Shown here: positions 1-13,343 of the stretch, one piece after another
Layout of the letters: every line of letters begins with the position of its first letter
Position numbering within the stretch: position 1 is the first letter of the stretch
NCBI GenBank assembly: GCA_026874595.1
Contig: CM049310.1
Location: forward strand, 33,541,558 to 33,605,557
Reading direction: 5' to 3'
Source of the DNA: Sipunculus nudus
Lineage: Eukaryota; Annelida; Sipuncula; Golfingiida; Sipunculidae
Length of the DNA: 64,000 nt
Program-made: the position numbers and the translations under genes
Notes under the pieces: model-generated
What the model was told of the DNA's origin: nothing
What the model saw: the letters and a program-made list of their open reading frames with translations, nothing else
Databases searched by the model: none

Positions 1-344
1 AATGGTGCTTACAGGGACTGGTGGGAGTTACAGCACCTCTGCATATACATAAAGGATAACATTTAATTTAAAAGAAATTATTTAAAATATTTAAAAACAT
101 GCAGAGATATGGAAAACAAAGCAAATAACTTTAAATTCCATTCTACTGAGACAGGAAAATAATGAACAAATATTTGCATATGATCCTATATTTTCTTTTG
201 TTAAGTCATTTTTTTTTAAGTTTATAAATTTTACTATATACTTCCAGTATATCATATATATTTGAATATTTGAATTGATTCACAAATCTATATTGCATCA
301 ACATTTATAGTTAATTTAGTCAGGTAACATCAAATTAGGCACAA

Positions 345-369
345 ATATATATATATATATATATATATT
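345..369. repeat. (AT)n microsatellite
   Basis: Uninterrupted alternating A and T, about 12 units, lying in the left part of family-1 copy A. Confidence 0.95.
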
Positions 370-698
370 TTATAAAATATTTTTAATTTTGCAAAGCAAT
401 ACTATATATGAAAATAACATTCCAGATTTCACAATTAAAATTGCACCTTTATTTATCCATGATTTGCTTCATATATTATCAAATTATGCCTACTGATGGG
501 TTAAATTATATTTTGTTTAATTATTTAAAAGGAAATAATTTCTTTAAAATGCTACATCAGATCAACGTGGCATCTCTTGGATTACTTCTTGAATTAATAT
601 TTCAACAAAAGTTGTGCACATTGGATAAAAAACAGCTATATATTTAAAGAAATACAGTTGACAATAACAAACCATGTATTGCAATATAATTGGTAAGG

Positions 699-753
699 TG
701 GTGGTGGTGTGTGTGTGTGTGTGTGGAGGGGGGGGGGTGAATTGGGGGGGGGG
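699..753. repeat. (GT)n microsatellite followed by two G10 runs
   Basis: A GTG/GT tract (about 699-724) runs into a run of ten G (728-737), a short break, then a second run of ten G (744-753). The two G runs are unusual in this AT-rich sequence and could form a quadruplex with the neighbouring G doublets. They lie in a part of family-1 copy A that is not shared with the other copies. Confidence 0.9.
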
Positions 754-3331
754 ATGTTAGGGTAGGGCCCATGAGAATAAGTGTATGTTTTTTACAGCAG
801 GGCCATTCTGCCAGTGCTGCATCACTTACAAGGTTACCGAGGCAAGGCTGTAGTGAGCGAGAGTGGGGTCTTGGATGTACAAAATGCAAATACATTAAAG
901 CGTCTGAAAAACTTCAATAATGTGGTAATAAATATAAGCTGTATTATGAGTTGTTGTTGTTTAGCTTATGTATGATTTTGATAGTACCTTTGGAGACAGG
1001 GAAGAGGATTGATTTTTATTTTATTAACAAATGGAGTACTATTGTCACAGATTTTGACTTGGCCATATAACTTATAAGCAGAACATATAATATAAGAGTT
1101 TAACTATTTATTAAAAAAAGTTACAAATATTGTCCCAAATATAATTTTTATTAAATAAAAAGAGAATCGTATGATTTTTAAAAATGAAATATAACTGAAA
1201 TGAGTACATATTCATATTCGTATTTAAATACAATTGCAAAGTATTTGCACCATGTCTGGTATTTATTCAGTTTTCACCAAACAATGATGTTGAGAATCCA
1301 GAATATACAAAATTCACACATTTAAATAATGATCATAAGTACCTGGTTTTATGACTTTTATTTATATTAAAATAAATGTAATATATTCATTTTGGACAAA
1401 TTTCACATCAATGTACACACTAGACACAGTAGGAATCTAGATTAATATTATCAACTGCATCTTTGTCTATCATTAATTTCCTTCATATGATCCCTAATGA
1501 TTAGTAATGAATAAAATGATTTACTTTTTTATCATTAAAATTGAACTGAAAAATACCATAGGTGACTGCATGGTGTTATTTGGAATACGTGACATTCTAT
1601 CCATCGATACAAGATTCTTATATAATCAGTTACTGCAAGTTAATTTCCTGTTATTATAAACTAACAAATTCCTTTTCTATTTTTCTTTAATTTGTTATTA
1701 AAAACCAATAAAAATTGATTAATTTATTGTTTATTGTTATGTTGTTGGTTAAAACTACTAGATGAGTTTGGTTGGACACCTGGATTAACTGTGGCTGGCC
1801 ATAAGCTGCCTGGCTGCCCCAGTGTATGGGTAGCCTCAAGCATGCATAATTTGCTGAAAGTTCAACAAGGTCAACATACAGGTGACTCAAGAGGGGTTGG
1901 AGAGGGCCAAGGTCTGACATGGTCTCATAAAAACATAAATAAAAGCAACAATTTTTGGCCAATTTCTTTCAGCTTTCTAAACTAAAAAGCTGAAATCCTT
2001 ATGTGTGCATGATATGAAAATTCTATCAACAGTGCTCACAGGAAACAAACGTGCCATGGTCAAAGTTGGGCAAAATTTACGGTACTAATTTTATATTTAT
2101 ACTAATAACTTATAAAATTTGAAAAATTCAGAACTAATTTTGGGTATTCAATTGAATCTTGATTAAATAATGTTACATCCCTGACGAAAAATCTCTAGCT
2201 TCAGCAATCCCCTTGTTAAGGGATTAAATATATTTCTTGATTTTTTACAAAGTGCATTATGTTTGGGCCCATAACTTAAAACAATTACGCAATACTGACA
2301 TCATTTCTGGCATGTGCATAGAGAATGTATAGAAAATTATGTATATTATATATGATTAAAGTCAGATCAGTGGTTTTAATATTAGGCAGTCTTGAAGTTT
2401 AACAATGGGTTTTTACTGGAAAAATGTAGTTTTTCATTAATATCTCGAAGGTATAAAGTCCTAGTGACCAAATTCTTGGCATGGTAGGGGATTTTGGAGA
2501 CATCTAATTGTATGCCAAATTTTAGGAACTGAGAGCTGAAGCTGGGGAGCTGAGCTCTTACAAACTGCATAACACTAGCTTGATGTAAACAATATGTTAC
2601 ATGGTGCTTGAAAACTTGAATAAAATCTACAGTTTTTGATCAACTGGTTTCAAATTTTTGGTGCTAACAGACAAAATGCTAACAAAAACATGCTGTGAAA
2701 ATTAAATCCACAGTACTTACAGGAAAAAAATGTGCCATGGTCAAAGTTGGGCAAAATTTAAGGTACCAATTTTTTATTTTTGTTAATATTTAAAAAAAAT
2801 TAAAAGATTTTGATCTAATTTTGGGTATACAATTTAATTTTGATTAATTAAAGTTATATAACTGGAAAAAAAGTCCATAGCTTTAACATGTTCTGTGTTA
2901 AGTGATCAAATATCTTTCCTGATTTTTTACAAAATGCATTATGTTTGGGCCCATAACTTGTTTTAATTATATAATACAGACATAATTTCTGGCAAGTACA
3001 TAGGAACTATATAAGGGAATATTAATGGTAAATATGAGGAAAAACAGATGAGTGGTTTTGATATTAGGCAGTCCTGAAGTGTGAAAATAGGTTTTTAATA
3101 AAAAATTGAGGTTTTTCCTTAATTTCTCAAAGGAACGAAGTCGCAAAGACCCAGTTTTCGGCTTGGTAGTAGATCTTGGGGACATCTAACATTATGCTGA
3201 ATTTTGGATTCCTAGGTCTTACTGTTTCAAAACATGCCACATGGACAGACAGACGGCACAACAGACGGACAGACGACGGACAATGGACCATGACTATAGC
3301 TCAGATGACTTATAGTCAGCTGAGCTAAAAA

Positions 3332-4761
3332 CACTAACTTTATACTGTCAGTGCATTTTGGATCTTTTAACAACGTTTACCAAAGAGTAAGTGGTATCAA
3401 GTACTGATCCTTATGACAGATAATTTTAATGCCAAACCAGAACTGGAGAACTGCATACTTCCTCATGACATAAACCCTATAGCAGATATATGAACTGTGG
3501 TATTATTAGAAATTACTTTCCATACCAATAACCTGATCCCTGCACTCTATTAACCACCACCAATAGGTGATAAATCTGTCAAATGGTGCTGAATTAACAA
3601 GACAACCAAACATGACAAATAGTATATCTCAGGATATGGTCATATAAAATATGGTTTGGAAGGTCAAGTCTGTCCCATAAAAATAAATGCTGTCTTTGCT
3701 AGGAGCCATTTGTCAGTTCTGAAAGATTTAGTTTAGAGTGTAAAGTGTCATATATGTCTTTCATGATTTATTTGATAATAGAGTCACCACTGAAAATTAA
3801 ATGTGCAAAAATACTTCAGTTTACTTGAAATCCTATAACAAATGACAGTAACTTTTGAATTTTAACTGAAAAAGAAATTTTTAAGCATGTGAGAACATGG
3901 TCAACCATTCAGCAGTTTGGAATTTTTATATAAAAATTCCAATCTAAATGATTTAGATAAAAACAAAAAATGGTGGAAAATTGGGTAATTTATCACAATT
4001 TTACAAGATCCTCCCATGTCAGCCATAAAACCTTAGTTTTATTATCTCACCAAGGCAGACAGGAAACTTTAAAACAGTAAAATGATATTACATTTTAATT
4101 CCAGTGTACTAATTTTGATACTAGCCAGCGTGCAAATCTAATAATCATCAGGCTGATACACAACTGTTAAGAAAAGTTAGTGAGACTGACTTGTGAAATT
4201 GTCTTTATATATTAATACCATATTTTAAATACCCAAGGTGTCACACTATATAACAAATTTCACAATCTATGATTATAATATAATTAAACCATAGGTCAAA
4301 CAGCTGTCAATGTCCTGTGCAACTCAGTAATTCATAAGGATTATGTTAATAAATAGACTTTACACTTGGAGAGTAATACAGATAAATCAAAAGCAGCTGT
4401 ATTTTTTTTCAATCGCCCTCCAGCATCAAATCACTCAATCAGGCAGCAAGAACAGTTCCACCTTATCCTTATCACATCTCTATCTCCATCACCTGATTCT
4501 GTTTAAATCACCCTGAGTAGTGAAGCATTAACACACCTCTGCTTCTGAGAATATCACACACTGCTGCATTAACATGCCCCTGATTTATTACATGTGGTAT
4601 TTCTCACATCAAAGGACCTTTCTCCCAGTGAGGGGTTAGTTCACCACTCTGATTCATGATGATGGACACTGGAGTGGTAGGGTAACAAGTATCTAGAACT
4701 GACCTAAAAAGGAGCAGATATGCTCATCATTTTGCATTAAATTAGCTCAACATTAACAGAC
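3332..4761. other. No gene seen; AT-rich spacer
   Basis: No ORF with recognisable protein character on either strand. The part from about 4400 to 4700 is less biased and free of obvious repeats; it may be single-copy DNA. Nothing else is supported. Confidence 0.6.
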
Positions 4762-6305
4762 AACTAGGGACTCATGGGTCTTGACGCTCAGCTGAATTTG
4801 TCTAAAAGGAAATTTTTAAAGAAATTTTTAGGAAAGACAGTCCTGTGACCCTAACCAATGACCTTGTGACCAAAAAAATTATTTAATCTGTTGTAACATC
4901 TTTTAAAAAGTGACCTTGACCTTTGACCAGGTAACCTCAAAATCTACAGATTTTCTCACTTTGGGCAAGTAAGCAATGTGTGAAGGATGGAAAGTTCGGG
5001 ATGAAAGGTTTGATTTACATTGCATCCACAATCTATTTAAAGATGTGGCTCCTGTGACCTTCAACTTTGATCTCTGGACCCGGAAAATCTAAATGAATTT
5101 ACTTAGGTGGTGAGTCATTATTAAATCAGTTTGAAGCCATCTGTCTATCCAAAGCAAAATTATTATCTATAAACTAATTTGTGAATGGATGGGCCCTGTA
5201 TTCTTGAACTTTGACCCTATGACCCAAAAATCAAACAGAATCTTCCCCTATTGGCAGGTTAGCAATTTCTTGAAGATGGAAGGTCTGCGATAAAAAGTTT
5301 AGCTTCAAATACAGACACATTCTGTTAAAGAATGGGGGGTGTGACCTTGACCTTTGTTGGACCCCAAAATGGACATGGTTCTTACTTTAGTGGTGAGCCA
5401 TATATAAATTAAGTTTGAAACCAATATGTCAAACTAACCTGGAATTATCATGAAGAAACTAACAGATGGCCCATGTGACCTTGACCTTTGACCTTGTGAC
5501 CCAAAATTCATTTATGCTCTCCCCATACTGGCAAGTCAGCTAAATGCGCAAGATGGAAAGTTTTGGATGAAAAGCTTCGCTTAAAATGCTACCATAATCT
5601 TTTTAAATGAGTCCTGTGATCTTGGCCTTTAACCTTGTGACCCCAAAATCATACAAGTTCTTGTTTTAGTGGTGGGCCATATTTAAGTAAAGTTTGAAAT
5701 CCATGTGTCATTCCAACCTGGAGTTATCATTGGGAAACAAATTTGGGGGATGGACGGATGGCCAAACAGACAGCTAGACAAACAGACAGACAGACAGGTG
5801 ATTACTATAGGGCAACCACTTGTGATCAATAAACACATCAGGTTTGGGGACACTAGATGTATTCACAGCTGAGAAACTGACATGACTGTTGTTATTTTAT
5901 AGTAAAGAAAATAGAAAATATTTGTTAAAATAACAAAAAAATAAAGGTGGCGCCACAACTTTCTGGGAACTGACAAAACTCGTCATGGTCAATATTCAAG
6001 GCAAGATTCATGACAATCCATGCATTAATTATCAAGATACTGGAGGTTTTGTATCAATTTTTTTATTATTCTTGGGGGTATTTTCAAGCCTCATAGCTCA
6101 GAGGATATAGGTTACAGTGATCTAATTCCAGGTTTCCAAGGAGATTTTTTATTGACCTTCCTTGATGTTCACCTGGAAGTTTCTAGGACCAGCAGTTACG
6201 ATTTGTCCCTGCTAACGGACGGCTGGACGGCCGGACGCCCAGACAGACAATGGACAAAGCGCCATTCCTATACCTCAGCTGAGTTACAGTCAGCTGAGCT
6301 AAAAA
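4762..6305 (+). mobile_element. Family-2 tandem-repeat element, complete copy
   Basis: The left end (4762-4794) has the same plan as family 1: a diverged GGGACTCATGGGTC palindrome, a short spacer, then GCTCAGCTGA. The right end (about 6274-6305) is a hairpin of CTCAGCTGAG against GTCAGCTGAG followed by CTAAAAA. The 5' arm is therefore the inverted copy of the 3' arm. The interior holds about six diverged monomers spaced about 138-150 bp, each opening near CCTGTGACCTTGACCTTTGACC-like sequence (4845, 4915, 5053, 5200, 5342, 5478, 5615). Next come a GACA microsatellite at 5766-5801 and a module with GGTGGCGCCAC at 5946. The part from about 4900 onward recurs at 38525-39494. No coding capacity is visible. 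Confidence 0.8.
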
Positions 6306-6837
6306 CCTAACTTTGAAAGCCCTTCCTGTGGGTTATGGCATTTATCTAGATAGCAATAGTAACGCCTGAGGATCCTAGTTTCTGGCAATAACTGGATATA
6401 TTAGTAAATAATGGAAAACAGTGTTAACATTATTCTTTAAATTATTAAAAAAATAATAAACCAAGAGTTATGCTCATGAGGACTTTTATAAGCAGATAAA
6501 TATAGCACTACTGAGAGTCAAGATACCATGACTCGTAGCCTGGCCATCAATTCACAGAAATGTCTGTTGAACCATTGACCATTTAACAGATTAAGTGTAT
6601 ATTTGAAGATATTGAGCTGGATAAGGAAGTCAACATCCCTTTAACACCTTCACCTCCATCTCCAGATGGAAATGAAACATTAGGAGGTTTGATCAATACT
6701 GAACATCTGCAATGTGAGACTGTATAAATATATAGATTACTGGAATCAACAAATACTACTCAGCAGGGTATACATCTAGACAAAACAATCCTTAAGCCTG
6801 CAGTTCACTAGTGATTTTGTTGCTACTCATTGAGATG
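6306..6837. other. No gene seen; AT-rich spacer
   Basis: AT-rich sequence without recognisable coding or repeat structure. Confidence 0.6.
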
Positions 6838-7590
6838 TGACTAAAATCGCAAGGGATCTGAGACAGGTTGCCGATTATAATCGCATGTTAATCCCAAGTA
6901 AGCAATGTGAGCGATGCGACTCCCAACCACCAGACACAGATAATTGCAAGGTTCTGACATGTCAGAAACCTTGCACTTCCTTGCAACTGTTGCAATCATC
7001 TGCAATAACTTGCAATGCAATTTGCAACTTGCGACTGAACATCATCCAATTGTTTGCCTGAGTTTTGGTCAGGTGACTGAGTGTGTGACCAGTCGGCGAC
7101 TTGTGGCAGAGTAAGCTTGTAGGTGTGATATGAAGTGTCACCCAAAGACAGGTTTAATTGGTCCCCTGAAAATGTGGAATTAAACACCATGTCCATACAA
7201 CCAGACTTCTCCCGGATACATCAACTTAAACCATAAACTAAGGGCATGTGATTGTGAAAAGACAGATGTTGTATTTTGCTATTCTGGTGAATTGTGTCTG
7301 ATATTGTGATAGTTTTTATAAATTATATTTGTACTAACACAAATTTATCATCTCCAACTAAAATAATCAAAGTGGGAAGCACTGTGACTTCATGTCTGCA
7401 ACTGCTCGCTGAACGGCAGTTGCAGACTGCACGTGGGTGACTTGTCACAGACTGTGGGTGACTGGTCGCAGACTATTTGCAACTGGTTGCCAATTATCAA
7501 TGGCAAGTGGTTGCAGAAGATTGCTGATTGTCTGTGACTGGTCGCAGATAAAAATCGCCAGTGGGTGGCAGGCTTTACAGATCTCAATCC
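6838..7590. repeat. Hairpin-rich GCAAC / GTCGCA repeat region, probable inverted-repeat element
   Basis: The left flank (about 6843-7120) and right flank (about 7390-7580) are dense in degenerate GCAAC, TTGCAA, GCGACT and AGTCGCAG words on opposite strands, with a plainer AT-rich centre. An almost perfect hairpin occurs at 6946-6974, with GCAAGGTT pairing to AACCTTGC around the palindrome CTGACATGTCAG. The arrangement suggests a non-autonomous DNA transposon with long, internally repetitive terminal inverted repeats. Exact ends and target duplication could not be fixed by eye. The short ORFs here are repeat translations. Confidence 0.55.
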
Positions 7591-9741
7591 AAACCAATTT
7601 TGTATCAGGGCAAATTTCAAACTATTCCATAAATTTCAAATTGAATGGAGTAGCTTTTGATGTAATCCTGCAAACCGGTAAACAAACAAACACATCAGCA
7701 AACACGCAGACCAGAGTAAAAACATAACCTCCCTAGCAAGGCTACACTATTTGAGATCCAAAAGGCAGGAATGCATATATAATGTAGAATACATTCAGTT
7801 GGTATTACAGCATTAGGCTAAATAGTTAACAAGTGTGCTAAAAATACATTCTCAATCATAGTCCTCATCCATAATTATTTTCTAATCACAGATGATCATT
7901 CAATTCACTTTGCCTAACTATTTCTGTCAAAACCTTTGAAGTCCAAATGTGTTGGCTTCAAAAGAATATCAGTAAAACATGAAGTAATTGTGGGATTTTA
8001 ATTAACTGCTAATGAACTCTTTTTAGTGATTCCGCTCAATGAAGACGTTTGATCTGACAAAACTGGGCAGTGCTCTAAGATGGAATTCAGTAAGCTGCTG
8101 CAGCCAAGGGAACCCATAAAGCCACTCCTTTCATGCAGACCATGTTCGAACACTTATCAGTACTGAGACAATCAGTGACTCATGTTTGGCATTAGGTGAC
8201 CAACCAAAACAGGGAAAAAAGTCACTGTAAATCAGTCATAAGATGGGAGTCTGAGGCCTGTTTTTGACAAGACTTGCTCCATTAAGGCTGACAAATAGAC
8301 TTGTACTAATACGAACCCATACCACCTGGGGTCAAATGAGTGCATCGCCCAATTTTGGATCATAAGCCAATGACCATGCAGGGAGTTGGTTAAGTCTCTG
8401 GGACCTATTGCCACATTGCTGGCCCCTGAGAACTGTCACTGTTAAACATTTAATGAAACTTCTCTGTTGGGTGATGTTACTACACACAAACGTCATCTGT
8501 GAAATGCCTAAACCCTAGCAAATCAGCATAAATCTGCATTCCCCTAAAGACCTATTGGTTCACAAAAGCAATTTCTTTATTACTGTTCTCCAGTCACCAC
8601 TGGTATATAACATCAAATGTAAGAAATGAGTTACTCTGACTTTTCATCAATTTTCATGATATGGCATTCAGTGGAGTGACTTAATAAAAGTTCTACATAA
8701 TAATTATTCATGGAATATCTGTAATCTGAGAGAAGTTATATAATTTTCCATTTATTTTTTTTTGTTATCCCATTCTACAGAGACCAGTATAAATTTGTTT
8801 ACAAAGTTTAATTACTCATATTAAACATCTTATTTTACCCATGATGTTTAATGAGCATCCTTATTGATTCATGACAATCAAGCAAAAAAAAAAAAAAACA
8901 CCTATTTTTTAAATTTTAAATTAATTTGAGAAAATAGTAAAAACTGAACAAACTCAAATTGACAGAATTTTTATGAGGTTAGGACTTTCAGCTCAAGGAG
9001 GCAGGTGGTTAAAAATATTTACTGAAAAAAATGATAGCTTACAATGATTGTGATTACTAAAAGATCCATCCAGAATATTGGAATATGTGCATTACTGCAT
9101 GAGCAGAATTTCTTGATTTTGAGTTTGATGCCCTTAAAATGTAAAAAAACAAAATCACATCACTTGGAAATACTGATTGGAACAATAAAAACATGTTTGC
9201 TGGTAGTTATGAGTAGTTTTGTAAACAAATATGTAACATTTAAGAAAACCACAAACCATAAATAATTCTACAATTGAATGGACACACATTTGCTGACTTC
9301 ATATAGAGCTGAGCTAAAGGAATCCTGGCTATAGGCTTGGGACAATAATCATTATTCAGGACTATCACAATACCAGAAGACAGCTGTAATAATCATATCT
9401 TTAGCTTCCATATCATCAATATTATGATATGCATTTTTGTTCATAGTTTGGATGCATAAATATGTAAAGTTAACAGCATCACCAGGGTCTTTTTGAGTTA
9501 AAAAAAATCAGTTATTTTCAGTGATAACAATTATTTAAATTTATTGCATGTAAATTTATACAGAAGTAATCATTAGTATGTTCTTAAGGACAGATTTCCA
9601 CACACTGACAAAATTGCTTCCCCATTAAACTGGGAATTTGCTGGCTTACAGGAAGTCTGGGGAACATTGCGAAAAGTATTGACAACTGATGTGATATGAT
9701 ATGATGACAAATGCTGCATGGAGTTCCTGCACCATATACTG
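7591..9741. other. No gene seen; AT-rich spacer
   Basis: No exon recognised. Contains an A14 run at 8884-8897 and otherwise unremarkable AT-rich sequence. Confidence 0.6.
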
Positions 9742-9893
9742 TGTTACGGGGTAAAATAAAAGCGGACCGAACTGTCTCGCTAGAGAGCTTGCTTTGCTAG
9801 CATGCGGTTGGTACGCCAGACTTGTGGGCCACCAACATGGGTTCAAATCTGGGATTGGTCCAATGTTTTCCCCTGAACAATTTGTCTTCGTAA
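9742..9893 (+). repeat. tRNA-derived SINE-like repeat, copy 1
   Basis: Contains an A-box-like TAGCATGCGGTTGG and a B-box-like GGGTTCAAATCTG (about 9838-9850) with tRNA-like spacing. The same sequence from GTTACGGGG to AATTTGTCTTCGTAA recurs at 10016-10143 in the same orientation. The tRNA resemblance is seen; calling it a SINE is inference. Confidence 0.5.
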
Positions 9894-10015
9894 AAAAATG
9901 GGGGCTCGTCCAACGTGACAGTTAACTTTGTGGCCCAGGGAATAAGCTCACCAAAGTGTGAATCCTGGGATAATTAGTCTTGTTCTGATAGCAGAACACT
10001 CTTAAGAGGGTTTGT

Positions 10016-10143
10016 GTTATGGGGTGACATAAAAGCAGACCAAACTTTCTTGCTAGGAAGCCTGCTTTGCTAACAAAGCAGTTGGTACGCCGGACTTGTG
10101 CGCCATCAACATGGCCAAATTTTATTTGCCAATTTGTCTTCGT
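10016..10143 (+). repeat. SINE-like repeat, copy 2 lacking the B-box part
   Basis: Directly repeated relative of 9742-9893, with matching TTGGTACGCCGGACTTGTG and AATTTGTCTTCGTAA segments. The region equivalent to the B box is deleted, so this copy would be dead for Pol III transcription. Confidence 0.5.
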
Positions 10144-13100
10144 AACAACTGATATTATGATATCACAAGATATCCAATATTTCATGTCATTATCATGCAA
10201 ATGACATAAACACTGATAATCCTAACCCTAGTCCTGGCTAGGTAAAGCTAGAATATTGTTAATTTGACATGTAATTAGACCTGTATTTGAGTGTCACCCC
10301 AGGTAGAAACAGTCCAGGAGAGTTACCTTAGTATAATGAATGTTACCCTTCACATTACCCAGTGGACATCTCAGCCAAGAAATTCTTAAGGGACGCTGTG
10401 AGTCAGTGATTTCTGGTATGAGAATAATCAATGAGAAAGGAACATCATTCACTCAGTTAGAATGTCATTCAATCAATCATTATATCAGTCAATCAGTCAG
10501 TTGGTCAGTTAGTAAAACAAATACATGAGTCAATCATTTACAGGTACCTGTCATATCTTGATGTGTGATCAGGTTAAACATAAAAAAAACTTTTGTTCAA
10601 GTGTAGCTACATTATGATAAGATGATATTTCAAGGAAGGTTTAATATGCTTAAGTGTTACAATTTAGCAAACTGTATTTTATATGCCCAATAATTGTATA
10701 TGTTTAACAGAGTGTATTAATTTCACATTCTCTATAATAGCATATGTTTCACAGACTATATATATATGCTCTATGATCACATGTTTCACATAATTAAAGT
10801 AACTGTCAAAATAACACATAATCTGTGAAATAACTGGCTATATTGATACAAGAAATGATAATTCAAGTTTCATTAATGACCAAAGTAGGAGTAACTGAAG
10901 GACTAGTCTGTAGATTTTACAATCAGGTTCTTGTCCCCTGTAGACTTTATTTAGATATGTTATCCACTGTAGTGATAATACTTTAGGTGTGCAAAACAAT
11001 TATGTTGTTCTATTTCCATTCTAATAAATAACTATCAAGCACAATTTGATCTTCTACCGGTTAAACCTTTAATCTTTTACATATGAGAGTTGCTCTTAAA
11101 AAAAAAAATTGAAACACACCAAGACCTGATTTTCTACTTAAGTATATTAGACAGCAGGTATGCTGTGTGACAAACAATCAAGGGTAATAAAAGCAGGAAG
11201 AAAGAATCCAGACCTAAAGTGGAATCCAGATTTCCAAAGATAAGTATTTTTCTGACTGTCCATTTTATATCACCAATAATTAAATCACCAATGTCTGTTA
11301 CTGTGTTCAGTTCATACTTCTATCTAAAGCAGAAAATGATTCATAAGCAAGATTAGGGGATAATGTGGGCATTCAAAGAAAACTATTATAAAGAAAAGCT
11401 GTTTTCCACTTTTTTATTATATATTGCTCATCAGAGGGAATTAACAAGCATGTCTGCCAGTCTGTAACATCCTATGTGATCCCTGAGCTAACACTGGTCT
11501 GGCACAATCGTCTGATTGGCATGCTAACAGTCTGATAATAAATCAACTGAGATATCTGCTATATTGGACAAATCATGACAAATCATTCCATATTTTATTG
11601 GTTCTTACCATAAATATGAATATAATTTAGGAAAAAATATCCCAGAGCCTTATTTAGTTTAACTTGACTGATTACTTTAAATCATCTATGTGTTCTTTTC
11701 TAAAAAATAAGATATACTATAGTTTTTCTACACAAGTTATACACATTAAACACTGATGAGTACACCTGAATATACTGTATCATAAAAACAAGTTTTCCTA
11801 CATACAGGCTTATGCCGATAAATATATCCCTTCTAAAGTTTTTGTTGTGTTTCTAAACTGTAACCCGTGGTTTTTTTTACACCAATGACACAATATCTAT
11901 CAAAGATAAACAATATATCATGTTACCCAAGGAATATGAATATATATGTTACCTCTTCTGATCAACCTGTTTTTGTTTTGTAAAATGTTACCAACCCATA
12001 CATTTATGTTTGTTATAGGAACACATCTATTCTGAGAGTATGGTAAACTACACAAAACTGCATTGGTAAACTACACCACACTATGCAGACTTTGACTCAC
12101 AAGAGTATGACTCTGCTGTTTAGGGTTTTATGAGAGTAACAATCTGACCTCCACAATGCACTGTGGCTTCTTAATACACCAGCAGCGCAGGTAATAATGT
12201 AGTGAAGAGGACAATGTAGTCCCTTCAAAATTCTTTATTAGAACTATTTCAAAGCAAATTACATAAGTATGGGTGTTTTTGTGGTAAGGACTTCATGGAA
12301 TAAAAAAGTTTTTGTAAGCATAATGTGGAATTTAAACAGAAGATGGTGTCCTTGAAATGTGACAAATTTGATTTTAAAGTTTGACAGTTGAGACAAGTAG
12401 TCCCAGCTATCCCATAATGCCTACAAGGAAGAGGTTTGTTTCAAGTAGAAACAACCTCTGGCGGAAGAGTGTAAACTACACTTTTTGGGGTCACTTTGAT
12501 TTAATATAACAGAAACATCTGGGATATAACCACTGCATGTAGTATGTGAGTTGATTCAATGAGAACTGGGTCTGCTTTTCATCTTAACACATCACCACTA
12601 TAAGAATTTTTAAAGGAATGGTTAAGGCGGTGTTAAGAGTATGATCTGAAGCCATTACATTTTGTCTCACGACATCAAGTAATACGTGAGGCTCCACAGG
12701 GATGATGTAGAACTGACACATCTAAATTTGGTCATTACACCAGCTTATGATAAATGACATAACATCATTCTAAAAGAACATAAAGATGTCGGGCAGGTGT
12801 GATCCTTCCATCAGACGGTAATCACAGGTGGATGAGCCATTACTTGCCACACACCAGCTCGTTTTTCATCAGGATAGCATCTTGAAAGTGAAACCACTAG
12901 TCTCGTTAACCTGTCAGACTGTCAGGTAGAACATGAAAGGTCCTCTCTGAGATAAAAGGATCACACCTTTGATCAATTAACCCCAAGTAGCAGTGTCCCT
13001 GAAGTTGATAAATTATCATTTAATCACATTATTACACATTAACCTTACAAATCTTAAAAAAGAACAAATCTTAAAGAAGAACTACAGCCATGCATACATG

Positions 13101-13343
13101 CATTAAACCTATCTGATTGTTCAGGGGTCTTTTCAGTACATTTGGGTTTTATTCCTAGCATTTTCAATTTGTTTGACTTTTAAGAGTGTGCCCAATATAA
13201 TTTCAATTCCTTTCACTTTAATGGATCCCTACACATTTCCAAAGTCTTTGGGTTTAATGGAGGATTCTCTATACATTTTGAAACCCTTTGGCTTTCATAG
13301 AATATCTCCAACAACTGAACATTTCGAACTTTCCTTCTTCAAA
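10144..13343. other. No gene seen; AT-rich spacer with a possible conserved island
   Basis: No exon recognised. The stretch 12780-13000 is less AT-biased and has a perfect 13-bp inverted repeat (AGGTGTGATCCTT at 12795-12807, its complement at 12957-12969) followed by a TCF-like CTTTGATC. The words GTAAACTACAC and similar recur three times between about 12040 and 12480. Function unknown. Confidence 0.5.

Larger units (their letters stand above)
1..3331 (+). mobile_element. Family-1 tandem-repeat element, copy A (5' end outside window)
   Basis: Three long stretches of this region recur further on. Bases 1-320 match about 14930-15310. Bases 935-1370 match 13438-14020. Bases 1435-3331 match 16130-18043 and 18044-19962. 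The right end is a GACA/GGAC microsatellite (about 3241-3285) followed by an imperfect hairpin with arms TAGCTCAG and CTGAGCTA around TGACTTATAGTCA, then an A run. It contains two diverged internal units about 680 bp apart, marked by CCATGGTCAAAGTTGGGC at 2054 and 2734. Only short random ORFs are present, so it is non-autonomous or decayed. The left terminus is not in the window. Confidence 0.85.

Noticed and set aside
9300-9320. GAGCTGAGCTAAAG resembling a family-1 3' end
   Set aside because: No hairpin partner, microsatellite or body sequence upstream; probably chance.
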